Assembly (NCBI GenBank): GCA_964426945.1
Contig: CAYRSS010000006.1
Location: 1-64,000 of the forward strand
DNA from: CAYRSS01 sp964426945
GTDB lineage: Bacteria; Planctomycetota; Phycisphaerae; UBA1845
Reading direction: 5' to 3'
DNA length: 64,000 nucleotides
Positions 26,195 to 35,291 of this stretch are shown here, in pieces. Under the pieces are notes generated by a model, which saw nothing but the letters and a program-made list of their open reading frames with translations, did not search any database and was not told the origin of the DNA. Numbering within the stretch: position 1 is the stretch's first letter; the number at the start of each line of letters is the position of its first letter. The translations under genes and the position numbers were made by a program.

Positions 26195-27130
26195 GTGTCT
26201 TCCAATCTCGTCGGTCGCAGCTTTCTGTCGATGCTTGATTTCACCAAGGAGGAGATTCTCGACGTCCTCAAGACGGCGAAGAACCTCAAGGCGGACCACG
26301 GCTATTCCGGCGAACTGCCGCTGCGCAACAAGACGCTGGCGATGATCTTCCAGAAGCCGTCGCTGCGCACTCGCGTGTCGTTCGAGACGGGCATGACCCA
26401 GCTCGGCGGTCACGCGATCTACCTGGCGCCGACTGACATCAGCATCGGCAAGCGCGAAATGACTGAGGACATCGCGATGGTCCTCTCGCGCTATGTCGAT
26501 GTCATCATGGCCCGCGTGTTCGGTCACGACATCGTCGTCGACCTCGCGAAGCACGCCGGCGTGCCGGTGATCAACGGCCTGTCCGACTTTGAGCACCCCT
26601 GCCAGATCATGGCCGACTTTCAGACCATCATCGAGCGCAAGGGCCACCTCAAGGATCTGCACCTGTGCTACATCGGCGACGGCAACAACGTGTGCAACTC
26701 GCTGATGTTCGGCGCGGCCATCGTCGGCATGCACATGACGGCCATCACCCCGCGCGGCTATGAGCCCCCGGCCGACGTGACGAAGAAGGCGGCGCAAATC
26801 GGCGCCGAGTCGGGTGTCCGCATCAACGTCACCGACGACCTCAAGGCGGCCAAGGGGGCCGACGTGCTCTACACCGACGTCTGGGCCTCGATGGGCCAGG
26901 AGGCCGAGGCGGAAGAGCGCAAGAAGATCTTCAAGAACTACCGCATCGACATGCAGACGCTGTCCATCGCCGACCCGAACTGCGTCGTGCTGCACTGCCT
27001 GCCCGCTCACTACGGCGACGAGATCGACTACCAGGCGTCGCGAACGCCCAATTCGGCGATCTTCGACCAGGCGGAAAACCGCATGCACGCCCAGAAGGCC
27101 CTGCTGGTGCACCTGGTCGAGGCCGGCTGA
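26195..27130 (+). CDS. argF: Ornithine carbamoyltransferase
   Basis: Condenses ornithine with carbamoyl phosphate to citrulline, or works in reverse in catabolism. It has 311 residues. The carbamoyl-phosphate loop is SLRTRVSFE, followed by HPCQIMADF; the ornithine-binding motif is DVWASMGQ and the C-terminal signature HCLPAHYGDE. GTG at 26195 (VSSNLVGRSF) is chosen because GGAGG lies 6 bases upstream; upstream in-frame codons lack protein-like character. It lies 174 bases after rocD and 148 bases before arcC. Confidence 0.95.
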   Translation: MSSNLVGRSFLSMLDFTKEEILDVLKTAKNLKADHGYSGELPLRNKTLAMIFQKPSLRTRVSFETGMTQLGGHAIYLAPTDISIGKREMTEDIAMVLSRYVDVIMARVFGHDIVVDLAKHAGVPVINGLSDFEHPCQIMADFQTIIERKGHLKDLHLCYIGDGNNVCNSLMFGAAIVGMHMTAITPRGYEPPADVTKKAAQIGAESGVRINVTDDLKAAKGADVLYTDVWASMGQEAEAEERKKIFKNYRIDMQTLSIADPNCVVLHCLPAHYGDEIDYQASRTPNSAIFDQAENRMHAQKALLVHLVEAG

Positions 27131-27187
27131 CCGCAGTCCGAACCGGGTTCCGCGCCGGGCCGCGGGTCGGAACCCCCGGGGCGGACT

Positions 27188-27216
27188 TTATCTTCTGATT
27201 CCACCCAGCCGATAAT
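27188..27216 (+). promoter_or_regulatory. Possible arcC promoter
   Basis: TTATCT (27188-27193), a 17-base spacer and GATAAT (27211-27216), 62 bases before the arcC start. The -10 is good but the -35 is weak. Confidence 0.3.
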
Positions 27217-27278
27217 CTTCGCGTAGTGCGGGCCGACCGTCCGGAGCCCGCCAGTCGCTTCCGCGTCCGGCGCAGTCT

Positions 27279-28235
27279 ATGGCCCCAACCAGTCTCATCG
27301 TCGTCGCTCTCGGCGGCAACGCCATCAGCAAGCCGAACGAGGAAGGCAACGTCAAGCAGCAGTTCGTGCAGTCGCGCATCACCGCCCAGCAGCTCGCCGA
27401 CCTGTACGAGGCGGGCCACCGGCTGGTCATCACCCACGGCAACGGGCCGCAGATCGGCAATTTCCTGCTCCGCAACGAGGCGGCGGCGGGCGCGATCTAT
27501 CCCCTGCCGATGGAGGTTGCCGTCGCCCACGTGCAGGGCGGCATGGGCTACATGATCGCCCAGACGCTCAGCAACGAGCTGGCGCGCCGCGGCCGGCCGA
27601 CCGCGATTACCTCCGTCGTCACGACCGTCCGCGTGGACCGCAACGACCGCTCTTTTCAGGATCCGACCAAGCCGATCGGCCGCGTCCTCACCCGCCAGCA
27701 AGCGGAACACTGGGGCCGCGAAGAGAACTGGCAGTTCAAGGAAGTCGGCCCCGAGAAGTTCCGCCGCGTGGTCGCTTCGCCCCAGCCGCTGGAGATTGTC
27801 GAGATCGAGCACATCCGACGGGCGGTCGGCGCGGGCGAGCTGATCGTGGCCTGCGGCGGCGGCGGCATTCCCGTGGTCCGCGACGAATCGGGCGAGCTGC
27901 GCGGGGCGAAGGCGGTCATCGACAAGGACCTGGCCAGCGCCCTGCTGGCCCGCGAACTCGGGGCCTCGGCGCTGGTGATTCTGACCAACGTCAACCGCGT
28001 CTGTCTGAACTTCGGCCTGCCTGCGCAGCGCGAGCTGGAGCGAATGACCCTCGCCGAGGCCGAGGGCTGGCTGAAGGACGATCAGTTCGGGGCGGGGTCG
28101 ATGGGGCCGAAGGTCCGCGGCTGCATCGAATTCCTCCGCGGCGCCGCCTCGCCGGACGCCTTCGCCGCGATCGGCCCGCTCGAACGGGCGGGGGACATCC
28201 TCGCCGGGCACACCGGCACACGCATCACCCGCTAG
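27279..28235 (+). CDS. arcC: Carbamate kinase
   Basis: Reversibly makes ATP from carbamoyl phosphate and ADP, or carbamoyl phosphate from carbamate. The 318-residue protein has the amino-acid-kinase fold: VALGGNAISKP at the N-terminus, THGNGPQIGNFLLRNE, and VACGGGGIPVVRD with DKDLASALLA, all carbamate-kinase signatures. With ornithine carbamoyltransferase upstream it could run citrulline to ornithine plus ATP, as in the last steps of the arginine deiminase pathway. No arginine deiminase gene is present. It is separated from the convergent membrane-protein gene by a single base. Confidence 0.95.
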   Translation: MAPTSLIVVALGGNAISKPNEEGNVKQQFVQSRITAQQLADLYEAGHRLVITHGNGPQIGNFLLRNEAAAGAIYPLPMEVAVAHVQGGMGYMIAQTLSNELARRGRPTAITSVVTTVRVDRNDRSFQDPTKPIGRVLTRQQAEHWGREENWQFKEVGPEKFRRVVASPQPLEIVEIEHIRRAVGAGELIVACGGGGIPVVRDESGELRGAKAVIDKDLASALLARELGASALVILTNVNRVCLNFGLPAQRELERMTLAEAEGWLKDDQFGAGSMGPKVRGCIEFLRGAASPDAFAAIGPLERAGDILAGHTGTRITR

Positions 28236-28236
28236 A

Positions 28237-29088
28237 TCAGAACCTCAACCCGCATTCCGGACAGCGCCGCTCCGGCAGGCCGACCAGCGGATAGCCGCAG
28301 CCGTCGCACAGGCCGTCGTCGAGCGGGCGGTAGCGCAGCCGACAGGGGGCGAGCCGGAGAATGGTCTCTATCGTGCGCGTCCGGCAGAACGCCTTCGCCT
28401 CGCCGACGGCGCCCACCCCGATCAGCAGCGCCCCGAACATCGAGAGCCACAGGCCGAAATAGGCGATCCCGCCGAGCGCCCAGAAGGCGAACCAGACTAT
28501 CGCCAACCATGCGCCGATCCACCGCGCGGACAATCGTCCCGCCGCTCCCGCGCGGAGGGCGTAGATCCAGGCGAGCAGCCCCAGGAGCATCGAGACGATG
28601 AGCCCCGCCATGCACAAGTCTTCGAACGAGTTCGCCCAGAACAAATCAAAGGGCACTCCATCCACGAAGATGCTGACGGTGAAGGTCGCGCTGGCAAACC
28701 CGACGATTGCCGTCGCCAGCCCGCTGCAACATGTGGCTGCACGATCTCGCCCGCGCAGCGCGAACCCGGCCCCCAGCGCCGCGAGCAACCCGAAGGCGTA
28801 AGGACTGACAAACATCGAGAACGCACCGGGTCCGTGCTGTGAGGTCAAAGCGCCACCGCGAACCGCCTCGGCGAAGTCGACGATGGGGTAGACCGGCTTG
28901 TTGCAACTGTCCACCGCCGGCAGGAAGAAGCCGGCGAACAGGATCAGCCCGCCGAAGAGCGTGGTCGTCCGGCTCCGGGCGAGGCGCACCTTCCGCGGCA
29001 GGGTCGCGCCCGCGACCGCCGGTTCGGCGGGTGCCGGTGGAACATCCTGCACGGCGGCGGTATCCGGCGCCGCGGGGGCTGGATCCAT
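28237..29088 (-). CDS. Multi-pass membrane protein with C-terminal zinc ribbon
   Basis: 283 residues from ATG 29088. A Pro/Ala-rich N-terminus is followed by about six predicted membrane helices (for example TLFGGLILFAGFFLPAVDS and LCMAGLIVSMLLGLLAWIYA). The last 35 residues form a zinc ribbon, CDGCGYPLVGLPERRCPECG. This CxxCGYxLxGL...CPECG tail recurs on many planctomycete membrane proteins, and its role is unknown. It follows the SPFH genes on the same strand, 28 bases downstream, so it could belong to their transcript. No enzyme motif is seen. Confidence 0.8.
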   Translation of the reverse strand: MDPAPAAPDTAAVQDVPPAPAEPAVAGATLPRKVRLARSRTTTLFGGLILFAGFFLPAVDSCNKPVYPIVDFAEAVRGGALTSQHGPGAFSMFVSPYAFGLLAALGAGFALRGRDRAATCCSGLATAIVGFASATFTVSIFVDGVPFDLFWANSFEDLCMAGLIVSMLLGLLAWIYALRAGAAGRLSARWIGAWLAIVWFAFWALGGIAYFGLWLSMFGALLIGVGAVGEAKAFCRTRTIETILRLAPCRLRYRPLDDGLCDGCGYPLVGLPERRCPECGLRF

Positions 29089-29116
29089 GAAGCGGTCTCC
29101 GGCGTCGCCGTGCCGC

Positions 29117-30826
29117 CTACGGGACGGCCTGGGTGGCGCGGATCTGGTGAACCGCGCCCATTTCCTCCAGCCGCTTCAGGTCGGTCCAGAACGTGCCGTC
29201 GCCGGCGTAGAAGAGCTGGATCGACTCGGGCTGGAAGTTCTCGGCGAACTTGTAGAGGTTGTACGCCTGCGGCGAGCCGAAGGCCGAGACCAGCATCCGG
29301 AATCCGTCGGCTTCCGCGGTCTTCATCGCCTTCTGCACGTCGGCGTCGGCCCGGCCGAGGATCTCGGTGCGCTGGGCTTCCAGCCGGGCGACCTCTTCGC
29401 GGATCGTGGCGATTTCGAGCCGGGCTTCGGCGTCGATGGTCGCCGCCTCTTTGCCGGCATCGGCGTCGATCTGGGCGACCATGACGCGGGTGTCGGCCTG
29501 GATGCTCTCCCGGGCGATGTCGATCTTCTTGCGTTCCTCCTCCAGCCGGGCCTTGGCCGTGGCGGCCTCGCGCTGCTGCTCCTTGGTGAGCTGGCTTTCG
29601 ATGGCGATGTAGCTCTGCTGGATCGTTCGCTTCAGATCTTCGGTGGTCTCGTCGCCCGGCGCGCCGGGCGCGTTGACCTCGATGTCGCGGACGAGGGCCA
29701 GCTGCACGTCGATGTTGCGCCGCCGACAGACGCGCCGCAGTTCGGTGGTCAGCGCCCGCTGGAACAGTTCGCGCTTCTCGCCCTGGATGAAGTCGCGAGC
29801 GGCGTAGGTCGAACCGATATTGCGACAGATCGACCGGAGCTGCGGCCCGATGACGCGCTCCAGCACGCGCTCCACCCCGCCGTACTCGTTCACGATCTGT
29901 GCAGCGTGGCGCGGGTGGATGCCCCAGATGACCGTCACGCCGACGCGGATGATGTAGCCCGTATCCGAGGGAAACTCGATGCGGAAGTTCTGCTCCTCGC
30001 TGACACGGATCTGCGAATACTCGTGATAGCCGACCTCCAGCGTGGTGACGCGCTGGAGCTTGGGATTGATGAAGTACACGCCGGGCTGCAACACATCGGC
30101 CAGCGTGCCGCGCTGTCCCGGCAGGGCCAGCGGGCGTGCGAAGTAGGGCTCTTCGGCGCTGGAGCCCTCCTCTCCGCCCTGATCATCGCCCTGATCGCCT
30201 GTATCATCCCACCCTTCAGGGGTGTCGCCCCAGCCTTCGGGCGTCTCGCCGAAGAGATTGGTCACCACGCCAACGAAGCCCGGCGGAATCACCACGGCCG
30301 GGTGAAGCTCGATCTGATAGACGTAAGGGTTGATCTTGTAGGTACCCGGCGTGAGCACTTCGCGCAGGATGCCCCGCGAGCCCGACGCGCGGTCGACAAT
30401 GACCGAGCCGTCAGCCGGCTCGGGACCGATCTTGCGCGTCAACACGCCGACCATCGGAAACTCGCCCTCCATGCGCACGGTGGTGTGCGCCGGGGCCCCG
30501 TCGCGCGCGGGATGATGCTGCTCGATCCAGCGCCAGGTGCTGGGGTTGCCCGAGGGCACGACCGTCAGCGGCTTGAGCTCGGAACGCCAGGTGACGGGGT
30601 TGCGCCAGTGCCGGCCGGGGCCAAGCACCTCGCGCTGAATGCCCTTCTGGCCCGGCTCGGTGGCCACCAACTGGCCGTCGGGAAGTTCATCGCCCGATTG
30701 CCGGATGAGCACGGCGCACTGATCCTCGGGCACATAAATGCGGCAGGTGACCCACACCACGGCGGCCACGCCGCCCGCCACCACCATCAGGAAACCAGCA
30801 GCCAGCGCGAAGAATCGGTTCATCAC
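29117..30826 (-). CDS. SPFH/band-7 domain membrane protein (second of pair)
   Basis: 569 residues with an N-terminal membrane helix (FFALAAGFLMVVAGGVAAVVWV). Beta-rich repeats follow, with recurring LGPGRHWRNP, LTPGTYKINPY and LQPGVYFINP units; an acidic Asp/Gly/Glu-rich insert near residue 215 interrupts them. The SPFH core includes YIIRVGVTVIWGIHP and ending AARDFIQGEKRELFQRALTTEL. A long charged coiled coil then runs from about residue 400 to 520 (KEQQREAATAKARLEEERKK). It overlaps the upstream SPFH gene by ATGA, so the two are translationally coupled and likely co-assemble as a membrane scaffold. Confidence 0.85.
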   Translation of the reverse strand: MMNRFFALAAGFLMVVAGGVAAVVWVTCRIYVPEDQCAVLIRQSGDELPDGQLVATEPGQKGIQREVLGPGRHWRNPVTWRSELKPLTVVPSGNPSTWRWIEQHHPARDGAPAHTTVRMEGEFPMVGVLTRKIGPEPADGSVIVDRASGSRGILREVLTPGTYKINPYVYQIELHPAVVIPPGFVGVVTNLFGETPEGWGDTPEGWDDTGDQGDDQGGEEGSSAEEPYFARPLALPGQRGTLADVLQPGVYFINPKLQRVTTLEVGYHEYSQIRVSEEQNFRIEFPSDTGYIIRVGVTVIWGIHPRHAAQIVNEYGGVERVLERVIGPQLRSICRNIGSTYAARDFIQGEKRELFQRALTTELRRVCRRRNIDVQLALVRDIEVNAPGAPGDETTEDLKRTIQQSYIAIESQLTKEQQREAATAKARLEEERKKIDIARESIQADTRVMVAQIDADAGKEAATIDAEARLEIATIREEVARLEAQRTEILGRADADVQKAMKTAEADGFRMLVSAFGSPQAYNLYKFAENFQPESIQLFYAGDGTFWTDLKRLEEMGAVHQIRATQAVP

Positions 30827-32466
30827 TCCACCCCCTCGGCCCTGGAGCCGGTGCTGTCCGCGGTCCGATCCGCCGTCGTGCGCGTCGCGCCGGCGGCGGA
30901 CGGGAACGTCTGGAACTGCTTGAACACCTCGGCGAACGGACCTTCCGTGTTGGACATGATCGAGCGGATCGACGGCGCGATGCGGCCCAGGAAGAAGTGC
31001 TGGGCGTAGGTCGTGCCGTCACCGAACGCAGCGACCGACGCCTCGAGCGGTTCGGCGCGGGCCTGGTAGTCATAGCGGATGACGTTGGCCTCGGCTTCGC
31101 CGCGCGAGACAGTGGCCGCGGCCTCTTTGCGCGCCGCGTCCAGCTCCAGGCGGGCGACATCCAGTTCGCGCTCCGCCTGCGTAACCAGGACCACCTTGCG
31201 CTCCTCGGCCTCCTTGGTCACCGTCACCACCGATCGGCGGGCCTCGCCGACGAGGCGGTTGCGGTTCTGCATCTCCTGCTGCTCGACGAGCAGCACCTCA
31301 GCCTTGGCCTCCTCCATCTGGTTCGTCGAGCGCTCGATTTCCTGCTGCGCCTGCTCACGCTGGCTGATGAGCCCGGCGATTTCGCTCGGCGGCTTGATGT
31401 CGCGGATCAGTGCGGCCTTGATCTCGATGCCTTCCTCCATGCAGCGGCTGCGCAGCTCGCTCATGAGCCGATCCTGAAACTCGCGCCGCGTCGTGCCGCT
31501 GATGAACTCGCGGGCCTCGAGCTTCGAGCCCTGAATACGGGCGATGCTGCGGGCGTGCGGCAGGATGATCTTGTCGAGGATGTCTTCCGCGTCGCCATAG
31601 CCCACGGCGACCTCGGCGACTCGGTCGGGGCGGATCGCCCATTCGATCGTGCCTTCCATCGTGATCGTGAAGCTGTCCTTCGACGGGAACTGGATCGCAT
31701 CCTCATCGCGCATGTCGTACTTCTGGCTGCGGATGTCGACGATGTCGATGCCTTTGAGATAAGGGTTGTAGAACACCAGGCCGGGGGGCAGCGTGTCGTG
31801 CTGCACGCCCTTTTCGCCGGGGGCGACGGTCCAGGTGTTCTTCTCGACCGGGTCTGCACCGGAAAGAAGCGTTACGACGCCGACGTGTCCTGCGGGAATC
31901 TCGATCGCCGGGAAGCGCTGCACGTCGTAGGCCAGCGGGTTGATGTTGTACTTGCCGGGGAGCAACTCTTCAGCCACGGGTCCGCGCTCGTCGGGCTCGG
32001 TGGCGACGGTCTTGGGCGCGGGCAGCGGACGGCCGTAGCGGCGAATCTTCACCCCGACCTCGTTGGGGCCGATGATCGTCGCCTGAATCCGGTCGCGCCG
32101 CAGGTAGTCGTAGGGGTTGAAGAAATGCCGCCCCTCGCCGAGCACCTCGTAGCGCACCCCCTTGTAGCCCTGGCGGACTTCCCCCGGCGTGCGCCCGGTC
32201 TTCGCGGCGATCGCCTCGACCAGCGCGGGATAGAGTACGACCTGGTCGCCGAACTCGTCCTGCATCTCGGGTGGCAGGTTGCGGCCGGTCTTGTTGACGA
32301 TGACCAGCAGTTCGTTGGGTCCGACTTCGATGCGGCAGACGTACCAGTAGTACGCGCCATAGCCCAGGCCCCCCAGCATCGCCAGGCCCAGCAGCGTGGC
32401 GATCAGGCCGCCGCCGGGTCGCGGACGGAACGATCGCTTCGGAGCCGATTCGTGATTCGTGGTCAT
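30823..32466 (-). CDS. SPFH/band-7 domain membrane protein (first of pair)
   Basis: 547 residues. One membrane helix (LIATLLGLAMLGGLGYGAYYWYV) is followed by at least three repeats carrying GEGRHFFNPYDY, LLPGKYNINPLAY and LPPGLVFYNPYL, separated by VGV[KV]-type strands. The SPFH domain follows (TITMEGTIEWAIRPDRVAEVA... REFQDRLMSELRSRC). A coiled coil rich in Glu, Ala and Arg runs from about 365 to 475. Repeat-SPFH-coiled-coil order recalls eukaryotic major vault protein, whose shoulder domain is SPFH-like; this is a resemblance, not proof of homology. It overlaps the next gene by 4 bases. Confidence 0.85.
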   Translation of the reverse strand: MTTNHESAPKRSFRPRPGGGLIATLLGLAMLGGLGYGAYYWYVCRIEVGPNELLVIVNKTGRNLPPEMQDEFGDQVVLYPALVEAIAAKTGRTPGEVRQGYKGVRYEVLGEGRHFFNPYDYLRRDRIQATIIGPNEVGVKIRRYGRPLPAPKTVATEPDERGPVAEELLPGKYNINPLAYDVQRFPAIEIPAGHVGVVTLLSGADPVEKNTWTVAPGEKGVQHDTLPPGLVFYNPYLKGIDIVDIRSQKYDMRDEDAIQFPSKDSFTITMEGTIEWAIRPDRVAEVAVGYGDAEDILDKIILPHARSIARIQGSKLEAREFISGTTRREFQDRLMSELRSRCMEEGIEIKAALIRDIKPPSEIAGLISQREQAQQEIERSTNQMEEAKAEVLLVEQQEMQNRNRLVGEARRSVVTVTKEAEERKVVLVTQAERELDVARLELDAARKEAAATVSRGEAEANVIRYDYQARAEPLEASVAAFGDGTTYAQHFFLGRIAPSIRSIMSNTEGPFAEVFKQFQTFPSAAGATRTTADRTADSTGSRAEGVE

Positions 32467-32518
32467 GTTCTGGTCACTCCGGGTTCAGCCACGCACAGCC
32501 GACCGATGCCGTCGTCGA

Positions 32519-32704
32519 TCAAAGCGGCCGACCGCATTGTCCGCAGAATCGCGCCGCGGCGCTGTTGAGATGGCGGCAGCTTTCGCATTCCTTCCGGCCG
32601 CTCAGGCCGGGATGGCGCAGGGCACGGTAGATGAGCACCGCCCCGCCCAGCACGAGCACCGCGCAGGCAATCAGCAGCACAAACGTAGCGGGGCCTGTCA
32701 GCAT
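32519..32704 (-). CDS. Small membrane protein with zinc ribbon
   Basis: 61 residues: a single N-terminal membrane helix (PATFVLLIACAVLVLGGAVLIY) and a C-terminal zinc ribbon with two CxxC knuckles (CESCRHLNSAAARFCGQCGR). It lies 52 bases upstream of the two SPFH genes in the same direction and may be a regulator or partner of them. It is short but convincing because a membrane segment and a complete zinc ribbon lie in one frame. Function is unknown. Confidence 0.7.
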   Translation of the reverse strand: MLTGPATFVLLIACAVLVLGGAVLIYRALRHPGLSGRKECESCRHLNSAAARFCGQCGRPL

Positions 32705-32865
32705 GGTCTTTCGCTCTCGGGCTTCCGCGCTCCATCGTCCTCTTCACGGACCCAAGAATACACTTCGCCCGAACCGCAGGCACTTATAAAGCCGCGGCGG
32801 GTTTCGAAGGGATGCTGAGGCTATCACGTCCGGAAAGGGCCGCAAGGGCGTTGCGGCGGGTGTCA

Positions 32866-34026
32866 TCAGGCCGTCACACACCGGCGCAGCGCCCGCGCCG
32901 CGCGGTAAAGCTGGGCACAAGTCACCCATCCGGGGTGGCGATGCCGGTACAACTCGCCCAGGTGGCGCCGATCGGCACGGAGCACCGTGGCCAGGTAGCC
33001 CGCACGGAATCGCAACCCCGGCGTACAGAGCAGGTTGACCATCACCTGGCGCAACCCCGAACGCGCATCGTCCGGAGCGGTGCGAAGCACGAGTCGCTGT
33101 CGCCAGTCGCCGCCGCGGGCGAGGGCGTTCAGCGCGGTGTCGGGAATGACACTCTCAAACAATTCCTTACACCGCTGCAGGGCGCTGTACACCGCCGCCG
33201 CCAGACGCCACCGTCGCGCGAGCGACACCACGATGTCCCAGTTCAATGAGACGGATTGCTGCTCCAGGGTGCGGTGCAGGTCGTAGACCCAGATCAGCCG
33301 GCGACAGCCGTGAAACGCCGCATGGGCGGCGAGGTGGATCAGCATCGCCTCAGGGCCGGGCACGCGGACCGACGTGTCGCCAACGCGGGCCTCGCGCGAT
33401 TGTGCCCAGAGCGCGTCCTCGGGCATCCAGCGCGCGAGCGGAAGCGGCCGCAGCGGCCGGGCGTGCAGATCGATGCGCAGCGGCTGGGGACTGGGGCCGA
33501 AGAATTCAAGTTCGTAGTACCACTCGGGAAACAGGTCGTCGTTCAGCAGCGCCATGCCGCGGCGACAGCCGCACGACTCCAGCGCCTCGATCGCCCGGGC
33601 CGCGTCGGCGGGGCGGACGAGCAGATCCACGTCGGTCATGGGCCGCAGATCGGGGCGGTCGTACAGCGGCAGGCCGGGGGGCGAATCGGTCGCCGACCGG
33701 CAGAGGCTCAGCGCCGCACCCTTGAGAAGCATGGTCGGCACGCGGGCGGTCCACAGCGCGCCGAGAATGGTCTCGAGCTCGGCCCGCGAGTGCATCGTCC
33801 ACGCGGCCGTCAGCGAAGCCTGGCGCGAGAACGCGGATGCGACGGCGGCTTCAAACTGCACCTCTCCGAGACGCGCGTGCTCCAGGGCAATACCGCCGAG
33901 CCCCGCTTCGAGCACCGCGCCGGAAAGGTCTCGCGCCGCCTCCGCAGCACGACTGGCTCCCGATCCGCCTGTGGTGAGGTCGATCAGCCACCGGGCCACT
34001 TCACGATCGCGCGGCAGCAGCGTCAT
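32866..34026 (-). CDS. Nucleotidyltransferase-family protein of the peptide cassette
   Basis: 386 residues from ATG 34026 (MTLLPRDREVARWL). The middle carries a nucleotidyltransferase-like core: MLLKGAALSL, then RPMTDVDLLVRPADAARAIEAL, with the DVD acid pair. This matches the uncharacterised nucleotidyltransferase family (PF14907-like) often found with PqqD-like and HprK-like genes. A helical C-terminal half includes HLAAHAAFHGCRRLIWVYDLHR. It is the last gene of the cassette that begins with the cystine-knot-like peptide, 25 bases after the HprK-like gene. Possible nucleotidylation of a peptide or carrier is inference. Confidence 0.8.
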   Translation of the reverse strand: MTLLPRDREVARWLIDLTTGGSGASRAAEAARDLSGAVLEAGLGGIALEHARLGEVQFEAAVASAFSRQASLTAAWTMHSRAELETILGALWTARVPTMLLKGAALSLCRSATDSPPGLPLYDRPDLRPMTDVDLLVRPADAARAIEALESCGCRRGMALLNDDLFPEWYYELEFFGPSPQPLRIDLHARPLRPLPLARWMPEDALWAQSREARVGDTSVRVPGPEAMLIHLAAHAAFHGCRRLIWVYDLHRTLEQQSVSLNWDIVVSLARRWRLAAAVYSALQRCKELFESVIPDTALNALARGGDWRQRLVLRTAPDDARSGLRQVMVNLLCTPGLRFRAGYLATVLRADRRHLGELYRHRHPGWVTCAQLYRAARALRRCVTA

Positions 34027-34051
34027 ACGGAGTCTCCGGCCAGCATGACCA

Positions 34052-34945
34052 TCACGCGGCCCCCGCCAGCGCGCGGGCACCGAGGGTGCGCTCGAGCAGG
34101 TCGCACGTCGCGCCGAGCTCGCCGGTCGTCAGGCGGTAGCAATCGGCGCCGCGCACGACATCGGCAAGAACATCCACCCCCGGCGCGGCACAGTTCAGCA
34201 GGTTGAAGCAATGACGGTGCATCTCCAGCGCCGCCTCGGCGCGCGACATCGGCGCGAGCTGCGGCACGGCGCCGGGCGTGTACTTCGGGAAGATGACCCA
34301 CCGGATCGGCGACGCCGCGGCCACGCGGTCGCGGCCGAGCGAGAGCGGATCGACGAAGCCTACCAGCCCCTTGCCGCCCTTGAGGTGATAGGTGTTGCGA
34401 TGCACGCACACGCCGAGCTTCTCCGCCAGCGGCAGCGACGGCTTCTTGAGACACAGCGCCCGCGGAAACGGATGCACCAGCCGCGTTGACGCATGGATCA
34501 GGGCGAACTCGTCGCTGAAGTATCGCCAGCCGCGCGCCAGCAGCCCCATCGTCAGCGTCGACTTGCCAAAACCGCTGCCGCCGGGAAAGACCACCGCCCC
34601 GCCGCCGAACTGAACCGTCGAGGCGTGAAGCTGCAGGAACTCCGGCAGCACGTGAGGCACCTGCCAGTTCACCGCCCACTCGACGTAGGGAAGCACTTCG
34701 GCCCGGGTGGCGGGCTCAAACTGCAGGCGGTTGCCGCTGATGACGTCGAAACGACGACGATGCCATAGCGAAAAGGGCTGGCGCCGCACGGCCACGCGCG
34801 CCGCACCGGGCAACGGCTCGTAGCGACGATAGCTTTGGTAGAGCGAGGTAAACTGGTCGAGCACGCCGCGGCAGGCGGTCGTCAGCGTCACCGGCACGAC
34901 GCCGATCTGGAACGACACGGATTGTTCCCGTCGACGCAGCGTCAT
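34052..34945 (-). CDS. HPr kinase-related ATPase
   Basis: 297 residues resembling the C-terminal kinase half of HPr kinase/phosphorylase. P-loop GGSGFGKST is at 122-130, preceded by HASTVQFGGGAVVFPG as in HprK, followed by YFSDEFALI and later GLVGFVDPLSLG. There is no HPr or PTS gene in the window. In other bacteria such HprK-related kinases occur with PqqD-like and nucleotidyltransferase genes in putative peptide-modification loci, and the same arrangement is here. It is 6 bases downstream of the PqqD-like gene and probably translationally coupled. Confidence 0.82.
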   Translation of the reverse strand: MTLRRREQSVSFQIGVVPVTLTTACRGVLDQFTSLYQSYRRYEPLPGAARVAVRRQPFSLWHRRRFDVISGNRLQFEPATRAEVLPYVEWAVNWQVPHVLPEFLQLHASTVQFGGGAVVFPGGSGFGKSTLTMGLLARGWRYFSDEFALIHASTRLVHPFPRALCLKKPSLPLAEKLGVCVHRNTYHLKGGKGLVGFVDPLSLGRDRVAAASPIRWVIFPKYTPGAVPQLAPMSRAEAALEMHRHCFNLLNCAAPGVDVLADVVRGADCYRLTTGELGATCDLLERTLGARALAGAA

Positions 34946-34951
34946 GATCGA

Positions 34952-35260
34952 TCATCCGTGGGCGGGGTGATCCGCCAGCAGCCCGCGCTCGCAGAATCGC
35001 GAGAGAATCGTCTCGACGTGCGGCAGGGCCGCCTCCGCCGATATCTGGTACCCCGCGCTGAGCGCCTCGGCGATTTCCACAGCGAGACGCGATCCATCGC
35101 ACAGTCGCCACACCGACCACGCCGTCGCGTTGAGCCGATGGGTGTCGCCGGTCCGCGGGTCGTAGAGCAGCGCTTCGCCGTCGAGTTCGTGAATCGTCAG
35201 GTCGCTGCGCACCAGCGGCATCTCGACCGTCGTCGTCGTGGTCACGGTGTGCTTCGTCAC
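34952..35260 (-). CDS. PqqD-like peptide-binding protein
   Basis: 102 residues from GTG 35260, with GAGAGGGG about 8 bases upstream. The PqqD fold is suggested by DLTIHELDGEALLYDPRTG, THRLNATAWSVWRLCDG and a C-terminal helix (LPHVETILSRFCERGLL). PqqD-family proteins bind leader peptides of ribosomal natural-product precursors and present them to modifying enzymes. The gene directly follows a gene for a short cysteine-rich exported peptide, the natural candidate substrate. An ATG further upstream (MSPTSAS) would overlap the peptide gene and has no ribosome site. Confidence 0.82.
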   Translation of the reverse strand: MTKHTVTTTTTVEMPLVRSDLTIHELDGEALLYDPRTGDTHRLNATAWSVWRLCDGSRLAVEIAEALSAGYQISAEAALPHVETILSRFCERGLLADHPAHG

Positions 35261-35291
35261 CGCCAGATCCCCTCTCCGCGCGTCGTCCGCC

